Assembly: GCA_046160485.1 (NCBI GenBank)
Contig: JBJXGV010000065.1
Location: 72,552-136,551, forward strand
Length of the DNA stretch: 64,000 nucleotides
Direction: 5' to 3'
DNA from: JBJXGV01 sp046160485
Lineage (GTDB): Bacteria; Orphanbacterota; Orphanbacteria; JBJXGV01
Both the position numbers and the translations under genes were made by a program. A model generated the notes under the pieces. It was not told where the DNA came from. It saw only the letters and a program-made list of their open reading frames with translations, and ran no database searches. The stretch's first letter is position 1. Each line of letters opens with the position of its first letter. This document shows, piece by piece, positions 25,410-33,845 of this stretch.

Positions 25410-26330
25410 ATGCAACGGAAAGACTCTTCGGCAATCGAACGAATCGCAGGCTGCAACGAAATCCCGCGCCGTGTGAATCGCACGCTTCAAGCACGGCTCG
25501 AGTTCGCACGGCTCGCGCGCGTCTTCGCTGCGGCGCTTCTCGTCATCGGCGTCGCGAGTTGCTCGTCGGAAGACCCGACCGGCCCAGGCGACACGAACGG
25601 CGCGCCACCGGTTCTGCCCGCGCCCGAGCGCCTCAGTTTCGACATCGAATTCTTCAAGGACGGAGCGCGCGCCCAGAGCGGCGACGTCACGGAGAAAGAC
25701 GCCGGGACGCAGCTCAACTACTTCAACGCGCGCGTTCGCCTCGCGGTGATTCAAGTCGTCGCGGAATTCGTGCTCGCGCCGCCGGTGGGCGCGTTCGCGC
25801 TCGCGCTTCACAGCGTTCCCACGCATCAAGCCGACGGCTCGTACCTGTGGGTCTACACGTTCGTCGATGGCGAGGAGGAAGCGCAGATCCGGTTGCGGGG
25901 AACGCCCAGGGGCGACCGCGTGGCGTGGGAGATGCGCGTTTCGACGAACGAAGAGACGCCGCCGATCGTCGACGAGCTCTGGTTCGAAGGTGAAACGTGG
26001 CGCGACGGCGAAGCGGGGTTCTGGCGCTTCCACGACTTCCGGCGCGTTGGCGAACCGGTCGTCGCGCGCATCGACTGGGACGAAACGAACGAAGGCGCGC
26101 GACTGGTCTTCACGGATCTGGATGAGAACCCCGGCGACACACTGTCGTACATCGTGAAGGGCACGCGCGGCTCGATCGAACTCTTCGACGCGTCCGAGTT
26201 GCTGCTTTCGTTCATCCGTTGGAACGAAGCGGACGGAACCGGCAGCCTGCGCGCGCCCGACTACAACAACGGCGCCGAGGCGTGCTGGGACAGGCGGCAA
26301 AACGACACGGTCTGCTCGACGGCTTCGTAG
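25410..26330 (+). CDS. Lipoprotein of unknown function
   Basis: A 306-residue lipoprotein: basic start, hydrophobic LARVFAAALLVIGVASC with the lipid Cys near residue 51, then SSEDPTGPGDTNGAPPVLPA as a Pro/Gly linker. The mature part is beta-rich and acidic and has no motif I know. It includes VWVYTFVDGEEEAQIRLRGTP-like strands (YLWVYTFVDG), WEMRVSTNEETPPIVDELWF, and DETNEGARLVFTDLDENPGD. It ends in a Cys pair (ACWDRRQNDTVCSTAS). A strong SD AAGGAGG is seven bases upstream of ATG 25410. It is convergent with the OmpA-like barrel gene across a strong hairpin. Confidence 0.8.
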   Translation: MQRKDSSAIERIAGCNEIPRRVNRTLQARLEFARLARVFAAALLVIGVASCSSEDPTGPGDTNGAPPVLPAPERLSFDIEFFKDGARAQSGDVTEKDAGTQLNYFNARVRLAVIQVVAEFVLAPPVGAFALALHSVPTHQADGSYLWVYTFVDGEEEAQIRLRGTPRGDRVAWEMRVSTNEETPPIVDELWFEGETWRDGEAGFWRFHDFRRVGEPVVARIDWDETNEGARLVFTDLDENPGDTLSYIVKGTRGSIELFDASELLLSFIRWNEADGTGSLRAPDYNNGAEACWDRRQNDTVCSTAS

Positions 26331-26347
26331 ATCGATCGCGCAAGCGC

Positions 26348-26387
26348 AACGCGGCGGCCGCCCAGCGAGGGGCGGCCGCTCTGCGTT
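26348..26387. terminator. Strong bidirectional hairpin between convergent genes
   Basis: A ten-base perfect GC stem GCGGCCGCCC/GGGCGGCCGC (26354-26363 and 26370-26379) with a six-base loop is extended by an outer AACGC/GCGTT stem (26348-26352 and 26383-26387). It sits between the stop at 26330 and the convergent stop at 26386-26388. No long T-run follows on either strand, so it is a stem-driven or Rho-independent-like terminator by position. Confidence 0.6.
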
Positions 26388-27072
26388 AGAACCACCAGCC
26401 CAATCCGAAAGCGAATCGTGCCGCGCCGCCTTCCTCTTCGATCGGTGTCTCGACGATCACGGTCGACCCGGTCGGCCCCTCGATCTCCGCGGTTCGCTTC
26501 TCCCAATTGATGAAATCGAGATGAAGCGCCGCGTCGAGGCCGACGTGTTCGCTGACGAAGTAGAGAAGTCCGCCGCCGAGCGTCACGCCGGGGCCGGTCG
26601 TCTCGAAGCGAAACGCGTCCTTTTGCGACTCGAGCGAGTACCCGCCCACGCCGCCGAAGAGGTAAGGCCGAAACGGCGCGCCCGCGCGGAAGAGATACGC
26701 GGCTTCGATCGTACCCGCGCCGAACTGGACGTCGATGTCCGGATCGCTCGTCTCGTGTGAAGCGCCGCTCAGGACGATGCGCGTTGCGAATTCGGGCGTG
26801 AAGCCGTAGCCGAGGGCGACGACGACCCCGACGCCTTGTTCGCCGACGAAGACGGAGCCTGGGGTCGCATCGGTGCGTTCGTCTTCGGAGTTGATGTGCG
26901 TCGACTGCAGCATCGCCGCGAGCGAAAACCCGCGCGTGTCGGGCGCGGCCGCCACCGCGCGCGCTGGGGCCGCGAGCCCGACGGCAAGCGCTGCGAGCGA
27001 TGCCGCCGTCGCCATCGCGGTCGCCCGCGTTCGAGCCGATCGATAACGTTTTCCTTCGCGTGACAAACTCAT
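26386..27072 (-). CDS. Small outer-membrane beta-barrel protein
   Basis: A 228-residue exported protein with a signal peptide (MATAASLAALAVGLAAPARAVAA). It is followed by alternating strands of an eight-stranded OMP_b-brl-type barrel: GFSLAAMLQSTHI, GVGVVVALGYGFTPEFATRIVLSGA, GTIEAAYLFRA, FRPYLFGGVGGYSL, GVTLGGGLLYFVSEHVGLDAALHLDF, and a final RFAFGLGWWF ending in aromatic residues as OMPs do. The start is ATG 27072 behind GGAGGAGAAAGG. The ATG overlaps the stop of the upstream response regulator by four bases (ATGA). As the last gene of the operon it may be the output or sensed structure of the two-component system. The frame reaching 27216 is not used. Confidence 0.82.
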   Translation of the reverse strand: MSLSREGKRYRSARTRATAMATAASLAALAVGLAAPARAVAAAPDTRGFSLAAMLQSTHINSEDERTDATPGSVFVGEQGVGVVVALGYGFTPEFATRIVLSGASHETSDPDIDVQFGAGTIEAAYLFRAGAPFRPYLFGGVGGYSLESQKDAFRFETTGPGVTLGGGLLYFVSEHVGLDAALHLDFINWEKRTAEIEGPTGSTVIVETPIEEEGGAARFAFGLGWWF

Positions 27073-28514
27073 GATCCTTTCTCCTCCCGCTCGTCGGCTC
27101 GCGCCTCGAGTCCATAGGCTTGGATCTTCTTGTGCAGGTTTGTTCGGTCGATTCCGAGCATGCGGGCCGCCTCGGAGATATTGCCTCCCGCGACGCGCAG
27201 GCCTTCGCGGATGCACGCGGCCTCGAAGAGGCGGCGCGCTTCAGCGAGGCCGCCAAGGCGCGAGACGTCATCGGGCGCTAGCGCGAAATCACTCGGCAGC
27301 GACGGTCCCGGCGCAACGGACGCGGCGGCGGAGCCGGCAGCGCCGGCGCCAGGGAGCAGCCCGAGCGCGCGAACTTCCGCGAGCGCGATTTCGGGACCCG
27401 GCGCGAGAATCACGAGGCGCTCGATCGCGTTTCCGAGTTCGCGGACATTGCCGGGCCATGCCAAGCGCGCGAACGCCTCGAGCGCGTCGGCTGCGATACG
27501 CACCGGCGCCCGGTTGTGCTCGATACGAAACCGTTCGAGCATATGCGCGACGAGAAGCGGAATGTCGTCGCGCCGTTCTCGCAGCGGAGGCACGGCGATC
27601 GGCACCACGTTGAGGCGAAACCAAAGATCCTCGCGAAACTTTCCGTCGCGCACGAGCGCCGGCAGGTCCTTGTTCGTCGCCGCGACGACGCGCACGTCGA
27701 CGCGAACCGTCCCCGTCCCGCCGACGCGTTCGATCTCTCCCTCCTGAAGCGCACGGAGCACCTTCGCCTGAGCGCGCAGGCTCATGTCGGCGATCTCGTC
27801 GAGGAAGAGCGTGCCGCCGTCCGCCGCCTCGAACTTCCCTTCGCGCGCGGCGACCGCGCCCGTATACGCGCCGCGCACGGCACCGAACAACTCGCTCTCG
27901 ATCAGTTCTTCGGGAATCGCCGCGCAATTGACCTTGATGAACGCACGATCCGCGCGCGGACTCCCCTCGTGGATGGCGCGAGCGACGAGTTCCTTTCCCG
28001 TACCGCTCTCGCCGAGGATGAGAACGCGCCCGGCGGTCGGCGCGACTTGCGCGATTTGCGCGCGCACTTTCGCCATCGCGGCGGAAGCGCCGAGGAGAAC
28101 TCGCTGGTCCGCATCGCGCGCGCGCAGAGCGCGAACCTCGTGAAGCGCGGCGCGGAATCGCAGCGCGTTCTGCACCGCGAGGAGAACTCTCTCCTTTCGC
28201 AGCGGCTTCTCGAGGAAGTCGTGCGCGCCGTCGCGTGTCGCCTCCACCGCGGTCGCGATCGTCGCCTCCCCCGAAATCATGATCACCGCCGTCGCCGGAG
28301 CGCTGCGCCGAATCGCTCGGAGCGTGTCGAGGCCGCTCTGCCCAGGGAGATTCACGTCGAGGAGAACCAGATCGGAGGGCGCCGCGCCGAGCGCGACGAG
28401 CGCGGCTTCGCCGCTCTCCGCTTCGGAGATGCGAAATCCTTCCGCTTCGAGAATCATCGCGAGCGCACGTCGAATGTTCTTCTCGTCGTCGACGATGAGA
28501 ATTCGTGGGTTCAC
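27069..28514 (-). CDS. NtrC-family sigma-54-dependent response regulator (NtrX-like)
   Basis: A 481-residue transcription activator that, when phosphorylated, opens sigma-54 promoters using ATP. The receiver domain spans residues 1-120 with the acidic pair DD (9-10), phospho-acceptor Asp53 and Lys103. The AAA+ domain has Walker A GESGTGKE (168-175), the sigma-54 contact loop as GAYTGA (215-220, Tyr instead of the usual Phe), Walker B GTLFLDEI and sensor motifs around VVAATNKD. The C-terminal Fis-type helix-turn-helix is GNISEAARMLGIDRTNLHKKI. Its start overlaps the kinase stop, and its stop overlaps the barrel gene start. The kinase partner and order match NtrY/NtrX. Confidence 0.95.
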   Translation of the reverse strand: MNPRILIVDDEKNIRRALAMILEAEGFRISEAESGEAALVALGAAPSDLVLLDVNLPGQSGLDTLRAIRRSAPATAVIMISGEATIATAVEATRDGAHDFLEKPLRKERVLLAVQNALRFRAALHEVRALRARDADQRVLLGASAAMAKVRAQIAQVAPTAGRVLILGESGTGKELVARAIHEGSPRADRAFIKVNCAAIPEELIESELFGAVRGAYTGAVAAREGKFEAADGGTLFLDEIADMSLRAQAKVLRALQEGEIERVGGTGTVRVDVRVVAATNKDLPALVRDGKFREDLWFRLNVVPIAVPPLRERRDDIPLLVAHMLERFRIEHNRAPVRIAADALEAFARLAWPGNVRELGNAIERLVILAPGPEIALAEVRALGLLPGAGAAGSAAASVAPGPSLPSDFALAPDDVSRLGGLAEARRLFEAACIREGLRVAGGNISEAARMLGIDRTNLHKKIQAYGLEARADEREEKGS

Positions 28515-30010
28515 TGCGTTCCTCCGTCGTCAGCATCGGACACCGGGAGCCAAATCGTGAAGGTCGCGCCGCGACCAGGCTCGCTCTCGACGCTGATGGT
28601 TCCGCCGTGCGCGCGCACGATGGCGTCGACGATTGCGAGCCCGAGTCCGGTCCCTTCCGCCTTCGTCGAGAAGTGCGGCTCGAATATCCTCTCGATCGCA
28701 TCGAGCGCGATCCCGGCGCCTTCGTCCGCGACGACGATCCGCAATCCGCCGGCGGAGGCGCGCGCCGACAGCGCGACGCGCTCCGGCTTCGCCGCGGCGC
28801 GGCAGCCGGCAAGGCCGTTGTCGATGAGATTGATGAGCGCGCGACGCAACTCATCGGCGTCCGCGAACGCACGCAGCGGTCCGCCGGAAAGGTCGAGCGC
28901 GCACCGCTCTGCGCCGTAGAGGCGCGCGACGTCCGCGAGTACTTCCGTCAAGTCGCACCAACTTCGACTCGGCTCGGGAAGGCGCGCGAACTCGGAGAAC
29001 TCGCGCACCAGATTGCGCAATGCGGCGACCTCCTCGGAAACGATGCGCAAGCACTCTTCGAGGAAACGACGGTAGGATTCGTCGCCGCCCGCGTAGCGAT
29101 CGTGCATCTCTTGCACGGAGAGCTGAATCGGAGTGAGAGGGTTCTTGATTTCGTGCGCGAGCGTGCGCGCCATGTCGCGCCAGGCGGCCGTTCGCGCCAA
29201 GCGCGCGATCTCGCCGCGTTGCTCGGCGAGGCGCTCGATCATCGCGTTGAACGCGATCTCGAGTTCGCGGATCTCGCCGTCGCCGGCGGGCGCCACACGC
29301 GCGTCGAGATCGCCCGCGCCGACGCGACGCGCCGTGGCCGCGAGGGCTTCGACCGGCCGCGCGAGCCGGCGCGCGAGAATGGATCCGGAGAGAATCGCGA
29401 CGACGAGCATCGCGGCGTAAACGATGAAGAACGGCGCGGCGTAGCTCGCAAGCACGGCGCGGCGATCGAGCCGCAGCCCCTGCAGGAGCGAGAGCGCGTC
29501 GACGATCGACTCCGCGCGCCCCACGACGTCCGCGGGAAGACTTCGCGCGACGAGCGTGCGCCCCGGCGGCGAAGCGACGACAGCCGCGAGGTAATCGCCG
29601 ACCCGGTCCGGTCCCGCGAGCATCGCTCCCGTGCTCGCGTCTGGCGCGAGCGTCGGCTCGGCGCGCCCAGCCCACGCGAGTAGCGCAGCGCCGCCGGCGA
29701 TGTCGAACTCGCCTGGGTTCACCGATGCGCTGTCCGAAAGGTCGAAGCAGAGCAGATCGCTTTCCCGAGCGCGCTCCACGGTGAGCGACGCGCCCATCGC
29801 GCGGATCGCACGCTCGAACGCCTCCTTCTCCGCGCGCAGCCGTTCGCGCGATTCGTCGAGGCCGGCCTCGAGCGCGGTCGTGATCGCCGCGTCGCGGCGC
29901 GCCGCAAAACTACGTTCGAGAAGATCGCGCACAACGCAAGAAACGGGAAGCGCGGGAAGCAGCGCCACGACGACGCAGGCAAGAACGACGCGCGTTCTAA
30001 TCCTCGCCAT
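28511..30010 (-). CDS. NtrY-like sensor histidine kinase
   Basis: A 499-residue membrane kinase. It has TM1 (VVLACVVVALLPALPVSCVV), an extracytoplasmic sensing segment of about 150 residues, TM2 (PFFIVYAAMLVVAILSGSIL) followed by a HAMP domain (RRLARPVEALAATARRVGAGDLDARV), and a DHp helix with the phospho-acceptor His286 in LAHEIKNPLTPIQLS. The ATP domain shows the N box (ALINLIDNGLAGC), DEGAGI, the F box (IFEPHFSTKAEGTGLGLAI) and the final G box. The HEIKNPLTPIQLS form is typical of NtrY. ATG 30010 is used, and the frame reaches 30037. The periplasmic domain is short and has no recognised ligand fold. It overlaps the neighbours on both sides and so is translated in one unit. Confidence 0.94.
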   Translation of the reverse strand: MARIRTRVVLACVVVALLPALPVSCVVRDLLERSFAARRDAAITTALEAGLDESRERLRAEKEAFERAIRAMGASLTVERARESDLLCFDLSDSASVNPGEFDIAGGAALLAWAGRAEPTLAPDASTGAMLAGPDRVGDYLAAVVASPPGRTLVARSLPADVVGRAESIVDALSLLQGLRLDRRAVLASYAAPFFIVYAAMLVVAILSGSILARRLARPVEALAATARRVGAGDLDARVAPAGDGEIRELEIAFNAMIERLAEQRGEIARLARTAAWRDMARTLAHEIKNPLTPIQLSVQEMHDRYAGGDESYRRFLEECLRIVSEEVAALRNLVREFSEFARLPEPSRSWCDLTEVLADVARLYGAERCALDLSGGPLRAFADADELRRALINLIDNGLAGCRAAAKPERVALSARASAGGLRIVVADEGAGIALDAIERIFEPHFSTKAEGTGLGLAIVDAIVRAHGGTISVESEPGRGATFTIWLPVSDADDGGTQ

Positions 30011-30746
30011 GCGTCTCCTCGTCGCGCGGTTCAACACGCGCGCTGTCGGCGCCGGCCGACGCCTCCGCCGGAGCCAACTCGTCGGGTGCGAACCATCGCG
30101 AGACCGCGATCACCGGCGGCGGATCCGCATCGCGCGCGCCGCCGTAGATCGTGCGAATCAGCCGCCCGATGCTGAGCGAAACCTCGCGGCCGTCGGGATC
30201 GCGCGACGCGCCTTGCTCCTCGCCAGAAAACCACGCGCCGAGCCGGGCCCGCTCCACGGTCGCGATCGCCCGGTGAAGGAGCGCGGCGCGAATGCGGTAA
30301 CGCTCGCCGCGCGCGAGACGGTCGAGCGGCGCAACGGGCAACGCGGGCGCGCTGGCGAGGAATTGGCGCACCGCGTCGAGATCGTCGAACCGCTGTCCCG
30401 TGCCGGCGCCGTCGACACGAAACGTCTCCTCCCAGAGATCGAATGCGAGGCGAAACGTGACACGGCTCTCAGCGATCGTGCGATCGCTCGCGTCGAGGAG
30501 CGAGAGCGCGTACTCGACCGTCGACGGGAGACCGCCTTGCATCGACTCGATCGCGCGCGCGCTCGGCAGCCCCGCGGACGCGACGCCGCACACCAAGCGC
30601 TCGCCGTCGACCGCGGGCGTGACGGCGAGGATCGCGAGCGGCGCCTCCGACGCGCCAGCGGCACTCTCTTGCGCCCCGGCGCGCGCGGCCCCGAACGCGG
30701 GCAGCGCGCACGACGCGAGAACCGCGAGCGCCATGCCGAAGCGCAT
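29997..30746 (-). CDS. DUF4390-like exported protein
   Basis: A 249-residue protein with a signal peptide (MALAVLASCALPAFGAARA). The mature portion has LAILAVTPAVDGERLVCGVAS, FDDLDAVRQFLAS and LAFDLWEETFRVDG, a layout matching DUF4390, a family often encoded beside NtrY/NtrX. Its function is unknown, but it is predicted to be periplasmic, which makes it a candidate partner of the kinase's sensing domain. The ATG at 30746 overlaps the TGA of the upstream Omp85 gene by one base (TGATG), and the end overlaps the kinase start by 14 bases. The C-terminus is Asp/Glu/Ala-rich. The upstream-extended frame to 30863 lies inside the Omp85 gene. Confidence 0.75.
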   Translation of the reverse strand: MRFGMALAVLASCALPAFGAARAGAQESAAGASEAPLAILAVTPAVDGERLVCGVASAGLPSARAIESMQGGLPSTVEYALSLLDASDRTIAESRVTFRLAFDLWEETFRVDGAGTGQRFDDLDAVRQFLASAPALPVAPLDRLARGERYRIRAALLHRAIATVERARLGAWFSGEEQGASRDPDGREVSLSIGRLIRTIYGGARDADPPPVIAVSRWFAPDELAPAEASAGADSARVEPRDEETHGED

Positions 30747-32209
30747 CAATACGTCCACCCCAGCGACGCGTGTCCGTGAAACGCTTCGTCGACGGGAGAC
30801 GTGCTGAGGGGAATTCCGAAGTCGACGCCGAGCCAACCGACGAATGGCATCCGGAGGCGGCACCCGAATCCCGCCGACGCCGCGATGTCATCGAGCGCCG
30901 GGCGTCCGCGATCCCAGCCATCAGCGGCTTCCAGGAATGCAACGCCCGCAAGGCGCGGCATTCGCGCGTCACCGACGAGCGGCGCACGCAGCTCGAGAGC
31001 CGCGCTCCAGAATCGTGTGTCGCCGGCGGCGTCGGAGAGCGATTGGCTCGGGAAACCGCGCACCGTATAGAGCCCGCCGACGTAGTGCCGATCGTAGAAC
31101 GGCGCGGCACGGCCGACGATACCGGCTCGCACGCGCGCCGCGAGCACCGTTCCGAGAAACGGCTGATACCCGCGGAGGTCCGCCGTCGCGGAGAGGTACG
31201 ACCCGTCGCCGTTGGCGACGCCCTCCGACTCGATGCGTCCCCACAGGCCGCCCGCCGGCGTGCCGGCGATTCGCTCCGTCGCGCGAGAATCGAGCGTGAG
31301 CGTCGCGCGCACGGAGCTGCGCTGAGCTTCGCCGACGGCCTCCGCGACACCCGCCGGCAAGTTCGCGCGATCGATCTCGTCGCCGCGCTCCACGCCGAGC
31401 ACCTCGCTCTCCGAGTGCGCGGTGGCCAGCGAGTCGACATCGATCCCTTCGACGCCCGCGCCGACGTCCCATCCCCAACGCGACGAGAGCGCGCGACCGA
31501 CGTGCAACTCGAGTCCGCCGCGGCGAACTTTGTGGCGATACTCGACACCGTCGATGAAGTAGATCCGATCCGTATCGAGCCCCGAAAGGGTGATCCCCCA
31601 TCGCGCACGGCGATCCGCAAGGCGCGGCTCTTCGAAGAAGACGACGACGCCGGAGAGACGGTAACCGACGCGCAGGTGAGCGCCGAGGCGCTCGCCCCGC
31701 CCCAGGCGGTTGTCGAGCCGCAGCTCCGCGGGTATCAAGTACCAGCCGGAGAGATCTTGATGGCCCGCGCCAAAACGCAGCTCGACGCCTTTCTCTCGCA
31801 CGGCGAGAGCGACGATGACGCCGCCGCGCGTCGGTCCGCGACGCAGCGTCACCGCGACGTCATCGAAGATCTGCGCTTCGCGCAGCGCCTCCACAGCAGC
31901 GAGAACGGAATCGGGCGGAACGGCGTCACCGGGGGCGATCGAGAGATAGCGCATCACCGTCTCGTCCGAGGTGCGCGTATTCCCTTCGATCTCGATCGAC
32001 TCGATGACGAGAGCCGCGACGACTTGGGCGTCGCTCGCTAAGAGCGTGTCGAGCGGCGCGGCTGCCGTGACGCAGGCGCCGTGCGTCGCGAGGATCGTGG
32101 CGAGCACGGCCGCGGCGAGGTGCGTCGCGGCACGGCGGAACGCCCCGCATGCGCCGAGCGCGCGGCGCCGTTTCCCGAACTCGCTCATCGTCTTCGGATT
32201 TCGCGGCAT
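30746..32209 (-). CDS. Omp85/BamA-superfamily outer-membrane protein with one POTRA domain
   Basis: A 487-residue exported protein. After a signal peptide (LAAAVLATILATHGACVTAAA) comes a single POTRA-like module: VIESIEIEGNTRTSDETVMRYL, PGDAVPPDSVLAAVEALREAQIFDDVAVTL, VIVALAVREKG. The rest is a 16-strand barrel of the Omp85 superfamily with the VRGF signature in the L6 loop (YTVRGFPSQSL) and a terminal aromatic (HASLGWTY). It is much shorter than BamA (five POTRAs) and closer to single-POTRA members such as those grouped with TamA/ShlB or patatin-linked barrels. It is the first gene of an operon with DUF4390, NtrY-like, NtrC-like and a small barrel. ATG 32209 is chosen, with ATG 32188 an alternative. 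Confidence 0.82.
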   Translation of the reverse strand: MPRNPKTMSEFGKRRRALGACGAFRRAATHLAAAVLATILATHGACVTAAAPLDTLLASDAQVVAALVIESIEIEGNTRTSDETVMRYLSIAPGDAVPPDSVLAAVEALREAQIFDDVAVTLRRGPTRGGVIVALAVREKGVELRFGAGHQDLSGWYLIPAELRLDNRLGRGERLGAHLRVGYRLSGVVVFFEEPRLADRRARWGITLSGLDTDRIYFIDGVEYRHKVRRGGLELHVGRALSSRWGWDVGAGVEGIDVDSLATAHSESEVLGVERGDEIDRANLPAGVAEAVGEAQRSSVRATLTLDSRATERIAGTPAGGLWGRIESEGVANGDGSYLSATADLRGYQPFLGTVLAARVRAGIVGRAAPFYDRHYVGGLYTVRGFPSQSLSDAAGDTRFWSAALELRAPLVGDARMPRLAGVAFLEAADGWDRGRPALDDIAASAGFGCRLRMPFVGWLGVDFGIPLSTSPVDEAFHGHASLGWTY

Positions 32210-32612
32210 GTTGCCCCCCGACTCAAAGTGAATCGGAGCGTACAACGCAAGGGGCGTTCCTGCACGTATCCGTTGCGCTCGGGGGCGCGCGTCACGGAAA
32301 AGCGGGAGAACGCGCGGTGCGGGCGATTGCGGGACCATGCGTTGCGCCACGCAAAGTGCCGGGCGACTCGCCGGAGGCGGCCGGGCGCCGAGCCGCGCGC
32401 TGTGGCGAATCACCACGATTTGACGCGCATTGTCGCGAATCGGCACACGCAAGTCGCCGCGGCCGTATTCGCGACTCATCAGGATCACCGGCGCAATGGC
32501 GGCATGCGAAAGGAATCGCGCGGCGCTGCCGATAATCCTCACGGAGCGCTCCAGCACCGGCCCGGCATCCGTGTTGCGTTGAGAGACCACCGCCGTCGAA
32601 AGGTCACGCCGA
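32210..32612. other. 403-bp divergent intergenic region
   Basis: The gap lies between the Omp85 operon (minus) and the EAL-HDOD gene (plus). The reverse frame remains open to 32674 but shows no family similarity, so I read it as noncoding. GAAAGG precedes ATG 32613 as a probable SD. I see no strong -35/-10 pair. The operon promoter must lie in this region, and I cannot place it. Confidence 0.55.
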
Positions 32613-33842
32613 ATGAAAACCGCGGTCAATCTTTTCGTGGCTCGACAACCGATCCTCGACGCCGAAAAACGCACCGTCGGCTACGAACTCCTCTTCCGCG
32701 CGGGCGATCAGAACACGTTCTCGGAGCGCGATCCGGACTTGGCGACGGGCCGCGTCGTCCACGACACACTGCTCGAGTTCGGCCTCAATTCGCTCGTCGG
32801 CGCGCGCAAGGCGTACATCAACATCACGCGTCAAACGCTTCTTGACGAGCTCTACGCGATGTTGCCGCGCGAGCAGGTCGTGATCGAACTGCTCGAGACC
32901 GTCAGCCCCACGCCAGACATCATCGACGCGTGCAAGAAGCTCAAGAAGAATGGCTACTCGCTCGCGCTCGACGACTTCACGTACCACCCGGATTTCGAGC
33001 CGCTCCTTGCGATTGCCGACATCGTGAAGGTGGACATCCTCGCGACGCCGGCGGCGGAACGCGCCGCGCTCGTCAAACGCCTCGCCCCATTTCAGGTGCG
33101 CCTCCTCGCGGAGAAGGTCGAGACATCCGAAATCTTCCGTGAAACACTCGACCTCGGATACGAGCTTTTCCAGGGCTACTTTTTTCAGCGTCCCGAACTC
33201 GTCGCGCGCTCTGGGATTCCGCGCTTCAAGATCAACTACCTTCGGTTCCTCGAGTCCGTAAATCGCGAAGAGATGAATTTCTTGGAGCTGGAGCGCGTCA
33301 TCAAGCGCGAGGTCTCGCTCTCGATCAAACTCCTGCGGTATCTCAACTCGGCGGCGTCGGGACTGCGTCAAGAAGTGACATCGATCAAGCATGCGCTCGT
33401 GCTGCTCGGCGAACGGTCGCTGCGCAAGTGGGCGTCGGTGGTCGCCCTCGTCGACATGGGCGAGGAGAGGCCGGCGGAACTCGTCATCACGGGGCTCTCT
33501 CGCGCGCGCTTCTGCGAGATCATGGGCAAACACGCCGGTTACGCGGACAGAGAACTCTCGCTCTTCATGATGGGGATCCTCTCGGTCGGCGAAGCGCTCT
33601 TGGGTCACTCGCTCGACGAGATCATGAAGGAGATTTCGGTAGCGCCGGATGTGCGGGACGCGCTCCTCGGCGCCGACACGCCGCTCGGGCGGTTGCTCAA
33701 GCTCGCGATCGCGTACGAGCGCGGGGACTGGGAAGAGGTCTCGGCGCGGCTTGAAGAATTCGCCGGCGCGCGCGACGACGTCGCGTGGGCCTATCGCGAC
33801 GCAGTGAAGTGGGCGAACGACTCGTTCTCGTTGCCGATGTAG
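32613..33842 (+). CDS. EAL-HDOD signalling protein (YuxH/CdgJ type)
   Basis: A 409-residue cytoplasmic protein. The N-terminal EAL domain (about 1-205) has YELLFR where active c-di-GMP phosphodiesterases have E-x-L-x-R (Glu25), and further on LDDF, LAEKVE (the second metal Glu) and a FQGYFF terminal motif, so some but not all catalytic ligands remain. The C-terminal HDOD domain (about 215-390) contains LSIKLLRYLNSAASGLRQEVTSIKHALVLLGERSLRKW, the classic HDOD core. Proteins of this layout regulate motility or surface behaviour, and many are enzymatically silent. Expression and partner are unknown. The gene is monocistronic, divergent from the Omp85 operon and convergent with the radical SAM gene. 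Confidence 0.9.
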   Translation: MKTAVNLFVARQPILDAEKRTVGYELLFRAGDQNTFSERDPDLATGRVVHDTLLEFGLNSLVGARKAYINITRQTLLDELYAMLPREQVVIELLETVSPTPDIIDACKKLKKNGYSLALDDFTYHPDFEPLLAIADIVKVDILATPAAERAALVKRLAPFQVRLLAEKVETSEIFRETLDLGYELFQGYFFQRPELVARSGIPRFKINYLRFLESVNREEMNFLELERVIKREVSLSIKLLRYLNSAASGLRQEVTSIKHALVLLGERSLRKWASVVALVDMGEERPAELVITGLSRARFCEIMGKHAGYADRELSLFMMGILSVGEALLGHSLDEIMKEISVAPDVRDALLGADTPLGRLLKLAIAYERGDWEEVSARLEEFAGARDDVAWAYRDAVKWANDSFSLPM

Positions 33843-33845
33843 CGA

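Noticed and set aside
32210..32674. Upstream extension of the Omp85 frame
   Set aside because: No signal peptide or homology pattern. It would overlap the divergent EAL-HDOD gene. The signal peptide after 32209 is convincing.
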